Notes: generated by a model from the letters alone, not told the origin. DNA of 64,000 nt from Herbihabitans rhizosphaerae (GCF_004216555.1 NZ_SGWQ01000014.1:58849-122848), one strand, 5' to 3'; counted from the first letter of the stretch, positions 44,531-52,317 are shown. Numbers and translations: made by a program.

Positions 44531-44548
44531 GTCGGTGTCAGGCGTTCG

Positions 44549-45817
44549 TCAGTACCCGAGTGCTTCGCGCACGGCGGCGGCCGACGGCGGCACGGTGGCC
44601 TTCGGACCGACCTGGTCCTGGATGGCGTCCAGGGTCTTCAGGCCGTCGCCGGTGATCAGCAGGACGGTGTCGGCGTCGGGGTCGAGCTTGCCGTTGTCGA
44701 TCAGCTTCTTCGCGGTGGCGACGGTGACCCCCCCGGCGGTCTCGGCGAAGATGCCCTCGGTCCTGGCGAGCAGCCGGATGGCCTCGACCACTTCCTGGTC
44801 GGAGACGTCCTCGACCGCGCCGCCGGTACGGCGCACGGTGTCGAGCACGTACGGCCCGTCGGCCGGCGCGCCGATGGCGAGCGATCGGGCGATGGTGTCC
44901 GGCTTGACCGGGCTGATCACGTCCTGGCCGGCCTTGTATGCGCTCGACACCGGCGAGCAGCCGGTGGCCTGTGCGCCGAACACGCGGTACGGCGTCGGCT
45001 CGACGAGCCCCAGCTCGCCGAGCTCACGGAAGCCCTTGTCCACCTTGGTCAGCTGCGAACCGGAGGCGACCGGCACGACGACCTGGCCGGGCAGCCGCCA
45101 ACCGAGCTGCTCGGCGACCTCGAAACCGAGGGTCTTGGAGCCCTCCGCGTAGTACGGCCGCACATTGACGTTGACGAAGGCCCAGTCCTCGTGCTCTGCC
45201 GCGAGCTCGGTGGCGAGACGGTTGACGTCGTCGTAGTTGCCGTCCACCGCGATCAGCGCGCCGTCGTACACGGCGGTGGTGAGGACCTTGGCCCGCTCGA
45301 GAGAGGAGGGAATCAGCACGACCGACTCCCAGCCGGCGCGCGCCGCCGCGGCGGCCACCGCGTTGGCGAGGTTCCCGGTCGACGGACAGGCCAGGACCTT
45401 GAAGCCCAGTTCGCGGGCGGCGGCGAGCGCGACGGCCACCACGCGGTCCTTGAACGAGTGGGTTGGATTGCCGGTGTCGTCCTTGACCCACAACGACTTC
45501 ACGCCGAGCGCCGCGGCGAGCCGGTCGGCCTTGACGAGCCTGGTGCGCCCCGGCTCGGTGTTGGGAAAGGTGTCCACAGTGGACGGAACAGGAAGGAGGC
45601 CGCGGTATCGCCAGATCGATTCGGGGCCGGACTCGATGTCCTCCCGCCGGATGTCGCCGAACTCGTAGGCGACCTCCAGCGGGCCGAAACACTCGGCGCA
45701 CGCGAATTCGGCGGCGAGGGGAATCTGGTGCCCGCACTCACGGCAGGCCAGCGCACGCGCGGGGCCGAGGTCGAAAGCGGTGCCAGTGGCAGGGGAAGTG
45801 TTGACGGCAGTCGTCAT
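44549..45817 (-). CDS. thrC: Threonine synthase
   Basis: The 422-residue protein starts MTTAVNTSPATGTAFDLGPA, then an N-terminal zinc-ribbon-like segment (CRECGHQIPLAAEFACAECF) and the PLP fold II enzyme. The Schiff-base Lys is in NPTHSFKDRVVAVAL. CPSTGNLANA and GSQLTKVDKGF are PLP-phosphate and active-site loops. It converts O-phosphohomoserine to threonine. The plant-type N-terminal extension is absent. A SAM-I riboswitch lies in its leader. An alternative ATG at 45835, inside riboswitch stem P1, adds six residues. Confidence 0.95.
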   Translation of the reverse strand: MTTAVNTSPATGTAFDLGPARALACRECGHQIPLAAEFACAECFGPLEVAYEFGDIRREDIESGPESIWRYRGLLPVPSTVDTFPNTEPGRTRLVKADRLAAALGVKSLWVKDDTGNPTHSFKDRVVAVALAAARELGFKVLACPSTGNLANAVAAAAARAGWESVVLIPSSLERAKVLTTAVYDGALIAVDGNYDDVNRLATELAAEHEDWAFVNVNVRPYYAEGSKTLGFEVAEQLGWRLPGQVVVPVASGSQLTKVDKGFRELGELGLVEPTPYRVFGAQATGCSPVSSAYKAGQDVISPVKPDTIARSLAIGAPADGPYVLDTVRRTGGAVEDVSDQEVVEAIRLLARTEGIFAETAGGVTVATAKKLIDNGKLDPDADTVLLITGDGLKTLDAIQDQVGPKATVPPSAAAVREALGY

Positions 45818-45830
45818 CGCGAGGTCTCTC

Positions 45831-45951
45831 CTCATCTCTCCCGCGAACGGGTCGGAGTTGGCACCGTGGTCGTCGCTCAACTCGCAATACTCGCGAGTGA
45901 CGCCGGTTGCCGGGGCTTCAACGGGCCGATCCCTCTGCCCCTCTGGATGAG
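45831..45951 (-). promoter_or_regulatory. SAM-I (S-box) riboswitch upstream of thrC
   Basis: Read on the minus strand, stem P1 pairs CUCAUC (45951-45946) with GAUGAG (45836-45831). The conserved core is complete: CAGAGGGGCAGAGGGAUCGG, then CCCGUUGAAGCCCCGGCAAC, a P3 hairpin (ACUCGC with GCGAGU), GGUGCCAACUCC, and a P4 hairpin CCCG-UUCG-CGGG. The SD (GAGGAG, 45833-45828) starts inside the 3' strand of P1. The same bases can pair as GAGG-AGAGA-CCUC with 45824-45821, so two exclusive structures decide SD access. No terminator is seen, pointing to translational control. Confidence 0.93.
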
Positions 45952-46111
45952 CGGTATTCGGTTGTCGCCGTCCGCGCTGACGCACACAACGGCGTACGGC
46001 CACGCTACGGCATGAGGTTCCGCCGGGGCCACCGCCCTTCCACGATTCGAGAGCCGTGCCACACGCGGGCGGCGTCCGAGGGCGGTCGGTGGGGCGTGCG
46101 AGGATGATCGG

Positions 46112-47080
46112 GTGAGTCAACAGGCGCCGTTGCGGCTCGTGCTCGGCGAGGAGGAGTTCCTGGTCGAGCGTGCCGTCCGGCAGGTGCTCGATGACGCCCG
46201 ATCAGCCGAGCCGGCCGCCGAGCTGAGCCGGGTCCTGGCCGCCGAGACCACCCCGCCCGAGCTGGTCGAACTGGTCAGCCCGTCGCTGTTCGCCGAGGCC
46301 AGGGTGGTTGTGGTGGAGGGCGCGCAGAAGGCTGGGCAGGAGATCGCCGACGCGCTGCTGTCCTACGCCCGCGAGCCGGCCGACGGCATCGTGCTGGTCG
46401 TCGTGCACTCCGGTGGCGGCCAGGCGAAGGCCGCGAAGGCACTGCCGGCCGCACTGCGCAAGGCCGGCGCCGAGGTGATCGAGTGCGCCAAGGTCACCAG
46501 GCCATCGGACCGGGACGCCTTCGTGCGCAACGAGGTCCGGCGCGCCGGGGGCAAGGCGGACGCGCGCGGAGTGGCCGCGCTGATCGACGCGGTCGGCAAC
46601 GATCTCCGCGAACTGGCCGCCGCCGCGGCGCAGCTCGTCGCGGACGCGGACGGGCGGGTGGACGAGGCAGCCGTGCGCCGGTACCACCGCGGCCGGGCCG
46701 AGGTGACCGGGTTCGTCGTCGCGGAGAAGGCGATCATCGGCGATGTGCCGGCCGCGCTGGAGTCGCTGCGCTGGGCCATGCAGATGGGCGTGCCGCACGT
46801 GCTGGTCGCCGACGCGCTGGCCGACGCGGTGCGCACGGTGGCCAGAGTCGCCGGTGCCGGCCGGTCCGACCCGAACCGGCTCGCCGGCGAGCTGGGCCTG
46901 CCGCCGTGGAAGGTGCGCAAGGCGCTGAGTCAGTCCCGGGGTTGGCAGCCGGCCGGCCTGGCGGAGGCGATGGGCGTCGTCGCCGACGTGAACGCCGACG
47001 TCAAGGGTGCCGCCGCAGATGCGGGCTACGCGCTGGAGCACGCCGTGCTGCGCCTCGCCCGTGCCCGTCGCAAGACCTGA
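46112..47080 (+). CDS. holA: DNA polymerase III subunit delta
   Basis: The 322-residue protein starts MSQQAPLRLVLGEEEFLVER, typical of HolA with its FLVERAV motif. It continues with LFAEARVVVVEGAQKAGQEI, GNDLRELAAAAAQLV and a C-terminal LGLPPWKVRKALSQSRGW. It opens the sliding clamp in the clamp loader. It is placed after comEC, as in many bacteria, but thrC is inserted in the opposite direction between them. The gap 45818-46111 contains only the riboswitch and the opposing promoters. Confidence 0.95.
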   Translation: MSQQAPLRLVLGEEEFLVERAVRQVLDDARSAEPAAELSRVLAAETTPPELVELVSPSLFAEARVVVVEGAQKAGQEIADALLSYAREPADGIVLVVVHSGGGQAKAAKALPAALRKAGAEVIECAKVTRPSDRDAFVRNEVRRAGGKADARGVAALIDAVGNDLRELAAAAAQLVADADGRVDEAAVRRYHRGRAEVTGFVVAEKAIIGDVPAALESLRWAMQMGVPHVLVADALADAVRTVARVAGAGRSDPNRLAGELGLPPWKVRKALSQSRGWQPAGLAEAMGVVADVNADVKGAAADAGYALEHAVLRLARARRKT

Positions 47081-47083
47081 CGA

Positions 47084-47593
47084 TCAGTCCACACGGGATT
47101 CCCGGCTCGCCATGATCTCCTGACGACTGGCGAGCCGGCTCCTGCGCCGGATCCGCGCCTCACGCCCGCGCCGCTGATCGGACTCGGTCTCCGCCACCAC
47201 CGGTGGCACCTCGCGGGGTGAGCCGTCCGGCTTGACCGCCACGAACACCAGGTACGCGGTGGCCACGTGCTTGGGTGGCACGCCCGCCTGGTCCCACGGC
47301 TCGGCCACCACCCGCACGCCGACCTCCATCGACGTGCGGCCCGCCCAGTTCACCTGTGCGTGCGCGTGCACAAGGTCGCCGACCCGCACCGGCTCGAGAA
47401 AGGTCATGCCGTCCACGGCCGCGGTCACCGCCGGGCCGCCGGAGTGGCGCTGGGCCACCGCCCCTGCCACGTCGTCGACCAGTTTCATGACCACGCCACC
47501 GTGCACGGTGCCGAGCAGGTTCACGTCCAGCGAGGTCATGATCCGCGACAGCGACGTGCGCGCGGCCGATGTCGGCTTGGGCTCCGGCTCCAT
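47084..47593 (-). CDS. Acyl-CoA thioesterase (hotdog, BFIT/YciA-like)
   Basis: The 169-residue protein starts MEPEPKPTSAARTSLSRIMT. The hotdog motif is clear: DVNLLGTVHGGVVMKLVDDV, where Asn/His/Gly-Gly precede the central helix, and GMTFLEPVRVGDLVHAHAQV. The family hydrolyses acyl-CoA thioesters. Chain specificity is unknown. The last 30 residues are basic and poorly conserved-looking (RRGREARIRRRSRLASR). It is convergent with holA, with 3 nt between stops. Confidence 0.9.
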   Translation of the reverse strand: MEPEPKPTSAARTSLSRIMTSLDVNLLGTVHGGVVMKLVDDVAGAVAQRHSGGPAVTAAVDGMTFLEPVRVGDLVHAHAQVNWAGRTSMEVGVRVVAEPWDQAGVPPKHVATAYLVFVAVKPDGSPREVPPVVAETESDQRRGREARIRRRSRLASRQEIMASRESRVD

Positions 47594-47633
47594 GTCCGCA
47601 GTCTGCCGCATCGATCAGCAGCACCCGGACAGC

Positions 47634-47668
47634 ACGACGGCGCCACCCGAATCGGATGGCGCCGTCGT
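47634..47668 (-). terminator. Terminator after rpsT
   Basis: A perfect 12-bp inverted repeat ACGACGGCGCCA/TGGCGCCGTCGT closes an 11-nt loop. It begins 10 nt beyond the rpsT stop on the minus strand and would also isolate the thioesterase gene. Confidence 0.8.
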
Positions 47669-47677
47669 GGAAGTGAA

Positions 47678-47938
47678 TCAGAGGGCGTTGGCGCGCTTGG
47701 CCATGGCCGACTTGCGGTTGGCCGCCTGGTTGGTGTGGATGACGCCCTTGCCGGCCGCCTTGTCCAGCTTGCGGCTGGCGTCCTGGAGCAGCTCCAGGGC
47801 CTTGTCCTTCTCGCCGGCCTCCGCCGCCTCGCGGAACTTCCGGATCGCGGTCTTCACCGAGGACTTGACGGACTTGTTGCGCAGCCGCGCCTTCTCGTTC
47901 GTCTTGATGCGCTTGACCTGAGACTTGATGTTCGCCAC
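47678..47938 (-). CDS. rpsT: 30S ribosomal protein S20
   Basis: The 86-residue protein starts [20 protein letters not shown] and has the S20 helical signature [20 protein letters not shown]. Length is normal. The GTG start has AAGGAG 7 nt upstream. Its leader (up to about 48080 on the minus strand) includes a -10-like TTAGTC. Residue [20 protein letters not shown] is the central helix that packs on h44 of 16S rRNA. Confidence 0.97.
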   Translation of the reverse strand: MANIKSQVKRIKTNEKARLRNKSVKSSVKTAIRKFREAAEAGEKDKALELLQDASRKLDKAAGKGVIHTNQAANRKSAMAKRANAL

Positions 47939-48206
47939 TCGGCTACTCCTTCACATCGATCACGGATCGTCGCGCCGCGTGTTGTGGTCGGCGGGAAAGT
48001 CGACCAAGGCCCCGGCGCCCGAGAACGGGCGAACAGGCTTCCTCCACGTCGGAATGCCGCACGGCACGACCGGAGAAGACTAACAGCCCACCCGGCCGGG
48101 GGTTTGCCGGGCCACTACTCGATCGTTGCGCCGTCTGGCGTGGCTCGGTTGAGCCGTCCGGCCTACTCTGCTGCCGCCTTGTCGGACGAGCTGTGTGGAG
48201 GCGGCG

Positions 48207-48665
48207 ATGAAGGGTCTGTGGAAGGAATTCAAGGCGTTCGCCATGGGCGGCAACATGATGGACCTGGCGCTCGGGTTCATCATCGGCGCGGCTTTCGCGG
48301 CACTGGTGGAGAGCCTGGCCGGCAACATCCTGATGCAGCTCGTCGCGGCGATCTTCGGCAAGCCCGACTTCAGCAACCTGTCGTTCAGCGTCAACGGCGC
48401 CGAACTGAAATACGGCGCGTTCCTCACCGAGCTGCTGAACTTCCTGCTGCTCGGCCTGGTGCTGTTCGCCCTGGTGAAGGCGATGAAGAAGCTCGGCCTC
48501 GGCAACTTCCGCGCCCAGGGCAGCCGGGAGTGCCCGTTCTGCAAGGAGTTCGTGCCGGTCGACGCGCTCAAGTGCAAGTTCTGCACCGCCGACATCGACC
48601 CGGAGCAGGTCGAGGACGAAGACGAGCACATCGTCGTCTCCCGCACCAAGCACGCCGACGGGTAG
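48207..48665 (+). CDS. mscL: Large-conductance mechanosensitive channel with C-terminal zinc ribbon
   Basis: The 152-residue protein starts MKGLWKEFKAFAMGGNMMDL. TM1 carries the MscL gating motif LALGFIIGAAFAALVESLAG, then a periplasmic loop (KPDFSNLSFSVNGAELKYGA) and TM2 FLLLGLVLFALVKAMKKL. In place of the usual cytoplasmic helix bundle the tail is a zinc ribbon, CPFCKEFVPVDALKCKFCTA, followed by an acidic stretch. ATG 48207 has GGAGG upstream. The 268-nt gap before it holds the rpsT leader and a TACTCT -10. Confidence 0.9.
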   Translation: MKGLWKEFKAFAMGGNMMDLALGFIIGAAFAALVESLAGNILMQLVAAIFGKPDFSNLSFSVNGAELKYGAFLTELLNFLLLGLVLFALVKAMKKLGLGNFRAQGSRECPFCKEFVPVDALKCKFCTADIDPEQVEDEDEHIVVSRTKHADG

Positions 48666-48674
48666 TCCACACGG

Positions 48675-48881
48675 TCAGGACGCGGGCGGCTGCTTCGGCG
48701 GCCGCCCGCGCTTGGGCAGGTCCCCGGCTTCGCGCGGGGACCGCCCGCCGTCCGCGAGTGCCCGCCGCAGCAGGAACTCGATCTGCGCGTTTGTGCTGCG
48801 CAGCTCGTCGGCCGCCCACCGCGCGATCGCGTCGTGTACGGCCGGATCGAGCCGCAGCAGCACCTTCTTGCGCTCGGCCAT
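48675..48881 (-). CDS. Small ribbon-helix-helix (Arc/CopG-like) protein
   Basis: The 68-residue protein starts MAERKKVLLRLDPAVHDAIA and continues RWAADELRSTNAQIEFLLRR, a classic RHH: a beta strand (KVLLRL) with two helices. The tail GDLPKRGRPPKQPPAS has an AT-hook-like RGRPP. It lies 14 nt after the SPFH gene in the same operon. It could bind the 16-bp palindrome in front of that operon. Some antitoxins look alike, but no toxin is adjacent on the 3' side. Confidence 0.8.
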   Translation of the reverse strand: MAERKKVLLRLDPAVHDAIARWAADELRSTNAQIEFLLRRALADGGRSPREAGDLPKRGRPPKQPPAS

Positions 48882-48895
48882 GATCAGGTGACTCG

Positions 48896-49807
48896 CTACT
48901 GGTACAGCGATCCGGTGTTGACCACGGGCTGCGCTTCCCGATCGCCGCAGAGCACCACCAGCAGGTTGCTCACCATGGCGGCCTTGCGCTCCTCGTCCAA
49001 CTCGACGACCTGGTTCTCGGCCAGCCGTTGCAGCGCCGACTCGACCATGCCGACCGCGCCCTCCACGATCCGCTGCCGGGCGGCGACCACCGCGCCGGCC
49101 TGCTGGCGGCGCAGCATCGCCTGGGCGATCTCCGGCGCGTAGGCCAGGTGCGTGATGCGCGACTCGATCACGTTCACGCCGGCCGACTCGACCCGCGCGG
49201 CGACCTCGAGCGACAGCTTCTCGGTGATCTCCTCGGCGTTGTCCCGCAAGGAAAGCCGGCCCATGTCGTGCGTGTCGTACGGGTAGGTGGTGGCGATGTG
49301 CCGCACCGCGGTCTCGGTCTGGATCGCCACGAACTCGGTGAAGTCGTCCACCTCGAACATCGCCCGCGCGGTGTCGGCGACCTGCCACACCACGACCGCG
49401 GCGATCTGCACCGGATTGCCGTCCGCGTCGTTGACCTTGAGCACGGCCGTCTCGTGGTTGCGGATCCTGGTGGACACCTTGCGGCGGTAGGTGAACGGGT
49501 TCACCCAGCGCAGGCCGTCCTCGCGCACGGTGCCGACGTAGCGGCCGAGGAACTGGATCACTCGCGCCTCGCCGGGCGCGACCATCATCAGTCCGGCGCC
49601 GATCGCGAGGCCGGCGAGCACCAGCACCACGCCGATGATCATCAGTGCCACGTTCGGTACCCCGGTGACGAACACCACCCCGCCGCCGAGGACGAGAACG
49701 ACAGCGCCGCCGAGGAACGGCAGGCCGGGCGAGCCGAACGCGACCCGCTCGCGGACGCGGGGCTCGGGCATGTCGGGTGCGTTGATCGTCGGTGCGGTGG
49801 CGTTCAT
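48896..49807 (-). CDS. SPFH/Band 7 domain membrane protein
   Basis: The 303-residue protein starts MNATAPTINAPDMPEPRVRE. Two hydrophobic helices follow (FLGGAVVLVLGGGVVFVTGV, ALMIIGVVLVLAGLAIGAGL), then the SPFH domain (VAPGEARVIQFLGRYVGTVR, GLRWVNPFTYRRKVSTRIRN) and a helical oligomerisation part (LRRQQAGAVVAARQRIVEGA). Relatives form membrane scaffolds. GGGGAG lies 6 nt before the ATG. The much longer frame to 50326 is not coding. Confidence 0.93.
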   Translation of the reverse strand: MNATAPTINAPDMPEPRVRERVAFGSPGLPFLGGAVVLVLGGGVVFVTGVPNVALMIIGVVLVLAGLAIGAGLMMVAPGEARVIQFLGRYVGTVREDGLRWVNPFTYRRKVSTRIRNHETAVLKVNDADGNPVQIAAVVVWQVADTARAMFEVDDFTEFVAIQTETAVRHIATTYPYDTHDMGRLSLRDNAEEITEKLSLEVAARVESAGVNVIESRITHLAYAPEIAQAMLRRQQAGAVVAARQRIVEGAVGMVESALQRLAENQVVELDEERKAAMVSNLLVVLCGDREAQPVVNTGSLYQ

Positions 49808-49835
49808 GGCATCTCCCCTGAGTGGACCGTCTAGC

Positions 49836-49851
49836 AAAGTGATATCACTTT
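49836..49851. promoter_or_regulatory. 16-bp perfect palindrome AAAGTGATATCACTTT before the SPFH-RHH operon
   Basis: This fully symmetric site lies 29 nt upstream of the SPFH start codon in an AT-rich patch. Two GTGAT half-sites without a spacer suit a ribbon-helix-helix or TetR-like dimer. The RHH protein of the same operon is the obvious candidate. Confidence 0.7.
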
Positions 49852-49890
49852 TTTCGACGAGAAGCCACACGGCCCAGCGGGCTGGGAAGA

Positions 49891-50295
49891 TCAGGACCAG
49901 CCGTAGCGGGCCTGCAACACGTCCGCGACCTGCGCGAACCGGTCCTCGGGCAGCACGGAGCCCTCGCGCCGGATGCCGTCCTCGGCCAACTCGTACAGCC
50001 GGTCCAAACGCAGGAACGACGGCCGGCCGCGACTGTCCCAGGTGCCCGAGCCGAGCGCGTGCCAGTCCTCGGTGTGGTGCCCGTCCGGCTCCCGGCTGGA
50101 CAGCATCAGCGCGCGCAGCGTCGTCTCGTGTCGTCCGACCACGAGCAGCGGGCGGTCCTTGCCCTGGCTCGGATCGTCCTCGTAGGGCACCCACGCCCAG
50201 ACGATCTCGCCCGGGTCGGCGCGCCCGTCCAGGTCGGGGGAGTAGGTCACCCGGTCCGGGCGATCGGTCGTCGGAACCTGTCGCACCTTGTGCAC
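49891..50295 (-). CDS. PemK/MazF-like type II toxin family protein
   Basis: The 134-residue protein has PemK-type features: GEIVWAWVPYEDDPSQGKDR, PLLVVGRHETTLRALMLSS and SFLRLDRLYELAEDGIRREG. Fold and motif suggest an mRNA endoribonuclease, but many solitary actinobacterial members lack an antitoxin, and none is adjacent here. The GTG at 50295 has TACGCT (complement of 50303-50308) 7 nt upstream, so it is leaderless. The longer frame to 50508 overlaps the VOC gene. Confidence 0.8.
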   Translation of the reverse strand: MHKVRQVPTTDRPDRVTYSPDLDGRADPGEIVWAWVPYEDDPSQGKDRPLLVVGRHETTLRALMLSSREPDGHHTEDWHALGSGTWDSRGRPSFLRLDRLYELAEDGIRREGSVLPEDRFAQVADVLQARYGWS

Positions 50296-50324
50296 GACGG
50301 CGAGCGTACGGGTAGGACAGAGGC

Positions 50325-50708
50325 ATGGAGGTGTTGAGCAGTCGCGTGTTGATCCGGCCGTCCGACCCGGAGGCGTCGCTGGCGTTCTACCGGGACACAC
50401 TCGGGCTGGCGATCCACCGGACGTTCCCCGGTGGCACGGTCTTCTTTCTGGGCAACGGTTTTCTCGAGTTGTCCGGCACGGGCGAGGGCTCCGCGGGCGG
50501 CGTGTCACTGTGGTTGCAGGTGCGCGATCTCGCCGCCGCGGCCGCCGACCTCGGCGACGCGGTCACCGTGCTGCGCGAGCCGCGCCGGGAGCCGTGGGGC
50601 CTCGACGAGATGTGGATCGCCGACCCGGACGGCGTGCCGATCGTGCTCGTCGAGATCCCGCCCGACCATCCACTTCGGACGGACGTGCGGATCGACGTCA
50701 GCGCGTGA
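50325..50708 (+). CDS. VOC family protein (glyoxalase-like)
   Basis: The 127-residue single-module protein starts MEVLSSRVLIRPSDPEASLA. It has FYRDTLGLAIHRTFPGGTVF and GLDEMWIADPDGVPIVLVEI. Two metal-ligand-type positions (an E in FLELSG and an E in VLVEIP) are present. Function ranges from resistance to lyases and cannot be set. TAGGAC (50313-50318) lies 6 nt before the ATG. Its promoter overlaps that of the divergent PemK-like gene. Confidence 0.85.
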   Translation: MEVLSSRVLIRPSDPEASLAFYRDTLGLAIHRTFPGGTVFFLGNGFLELSGTGEGSAGGVSLWLQVRDLAAAAADLGDAVTVLREPRREPWGLDEMWIADPDGVPIVLVEIPPDHPLRTDVRIDVSA

Positions 50709-51732
50709 GCCACCCGAACGATGGTGACGGCTGGATCGTCAGCCCGTCGGCCACTCGCACGAGGTCCTCGCGCGAGTACCTCTCCGAGGTGCTCACCAGC
50801 AGCCAGCGACTGTCCGGCAGGCGGACCACCAGGTGCCGGACCGCCGCGACCTCGGTGTAGCGCCCTTCGCTGCCGCGCACCAGAACCGGATCACCGTTCG
50901 ACACCGGAGGCTGCGACTGGTCGGTCACCCGCATGGTCACCGCAGCCGGCCCGAGGTCGGTGGGGCCGGCGCGGCCGTCCATGGTGATCTCCGTGCGGCC
51001 CGGGTAGCCGATCACGGTCATCTGACCCTGCCGCGTCCCGGGCGGCAGCCATCCGGCGGCCAGCACCGGGTCGAGCGCGGCCGACGGGTCGAGCGTCACC
51101 GGGTCGTCCGCGCCGGTCGCGATCTTCCTCGCTGTGTCCACATTGGACAGCATCAGCTTGAACTGCTTGTCCGGCAACGGATACCAGTACAGGTCCACGG
51201 TGCGGCCGTTGGTTCGGCGGTCCTCGACGAGCTTGCCGGGCGCACCCTTGATCGTGACGTCTTCGACGGTGTGCGAGGCGTCCGGCAGGTGAGCCAACGA
51301 CGTCCTCGGCCCGTACCAGAGCTGCACGCTCGGGTACCCGGGCGCGTCGGTGCGCGGCTGGTCGCTCCACAGCCGCCCCCACTCGCCGTTCGGCCCGCCG
51401 GCCCACCGCATCCGCTCGGTGAAACCGTTCGGGATGATCGTCGGCCGGAACGGCATGGCGGTCGCGCCCGGCGCCGGCCGCACGGTCGGCGGGTTCGCCG
51501 GCGCGCCGGTGTTCCCGCTGTTGCCGTCGCTCTCGCCGCCGAGCAGCGACACCGGCACGGCGATCGCCGCGACCACCGCTGCCGCCGCCATGGCCAGCGC
51601 ACTCCGGCGCAGCCAGGTCCGGCGCGTGTCGTGCGCACGCTCGGCCGCGTGCAGAGCCGCGAGCACCCGGCCGCCGTCCGGTGCGCGTTCCGCCTGCCGC
51701 TGGAACGCCTCGGTGATCAGCTTCTCGGTCAT
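50698..51732 (-). CDS. Membrane-anchored partner of SigE-type sigma factor (putative anti-sigma)
   Basis: The 344-residue protein starts MTEKLITEAFQRQAERAPDG. A short cytosolic N-terminus precedes a transmembrane helix (ALAMAAAAVVAAIAVPVSLL, about residues 47-66) and a Pro-rich linker. An external domain of about 250 residues follows, with no Cys. It starts inside the stop of the sigma gene (ATGA). It lacks a zinc-binding HxxxCxxC motif, so it is not a ZAS anti-sigma. This architecture follows many SigE-family genes. The last 11 nt overlap the convergent VOC gene. Confidence 0.8.
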   Translation of the reverse strand: MTEKLITEAFQRQAERAPDGGRVLAALHAAERAHDTRRTWLRRSALAMAAAAVVAAIAVPVSLLGGESDGNSGNTGAPANPPTVRPAPGATAMPFRPTIIPNGFTERMRWAGGPNGEWGRLWSDQPRTDAPGYPSVQLWYGPRTSLAHLPDASHTVEDVTIKGAPGKLVEDRRTNGRTVDLYWYPLPDKQFKLMLSNVDTARKIATGADDPVTLDPSAALDPVLAAGWLPPGTRQGQMTVIGYPGRTEITMDGRAGPTDLGPAAVTMRVTDQSQPPVSNGDPVLVRGSEGRYTEVAAVRHLVVRLPDSRWLLVSTSERYSREDLVRVADGLTIQPSPSFGWLTR

Positions 51733-52229
51733 CGCACCTCCTTCAGCGCGGCCAGGCCCGGCTGCACCCGCAGCGTGGCGAGCCCTCGGGACACGTGACT
51801 GCGCACCGTGCCGATCGCGCAGTCCATGACCTCGGCGATCTCCGGATCGGAGTATCCGCAGTAGTACCGCAGCGCGAGCGCCACCCGCTGCTTGCGCGGC
51901 AGCTTGGAGATCTTGCCGATCATCGCGTCGCGCTCGTCGAACTGGTGCGCCTGGTCGGCCAGCGACGGCACGACCTCGGCCAGCACGTCGGGCGACAGCG
52001 GCACCACGGTCGACGCCTTGCGCCTGCGCCAGGACAGGTACTCGTTGGTGATCATGCGCCGCACGTAGGCGTCCGGGCGGTCCGCGTGACCGATCCTCGG
52101 CCACGCGCGCTGCATCTTGATCAACACGTCCTGGACGATGTCCTCGGCGAGATGCGGATCGCAGGTGAGCACGGTGGCGTAGCGGAGCATCACCGGCAAC
52201 CGCTCCGCCGCGAAGCTCGTGAAGTCCAT
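51729..52229 (-). CDS. SigE family RNA polymerase sigma factor (ECF)
   Basis: The 166-residue protein starts MDFTSFAAERLPVMLRYATV. Region 2 is LTCDPHLAEDIVQDVLIKMQ with RPDAYVRRMITNEYLSWRRR. Region 4 is LPRKQRVALALRYYCGYSDP with EIAEVMDCAIGTVRSHVSRG. It belongs to the SigE/SigL-like actinobacterial ECF group (TIGR02983). The downstream membrane protein is its probable regulator. The signal and regulon are unknown. Confidence 0.93.
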   Translation of the reverse strand: MDFTSFAAERLPVMLRYATVLTCDPHLAEDIVQDVLIKMQRAWPRIGHADRPDAYVRRMITNEYLSWRRRKASTVVPLSPDVLAEVVPSLADQAHQFDERDAMIGKISKLPRKQRVALALRYYCGYSDPEIAEVMDCAIGTVRSHVSRGLATLRVQPGLAALKEVR

Positions 52230-52317
52230 CCCCGCGATCCCCTTCGTCGGGCCAACTCTGGCATATGACGGAACGCGATGCTGGCGGGCGCCGTGGATCG
52301 TGTACCAAGATGCGTAG

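Noticed and set aside
49891..50295. A complete toxin-antitoxin module with the PemK-like gene
   Set aside because: No antitoxin gene is adjacent. The RHH gene is in a different operon, 1 kb away behind the SPFH gene.
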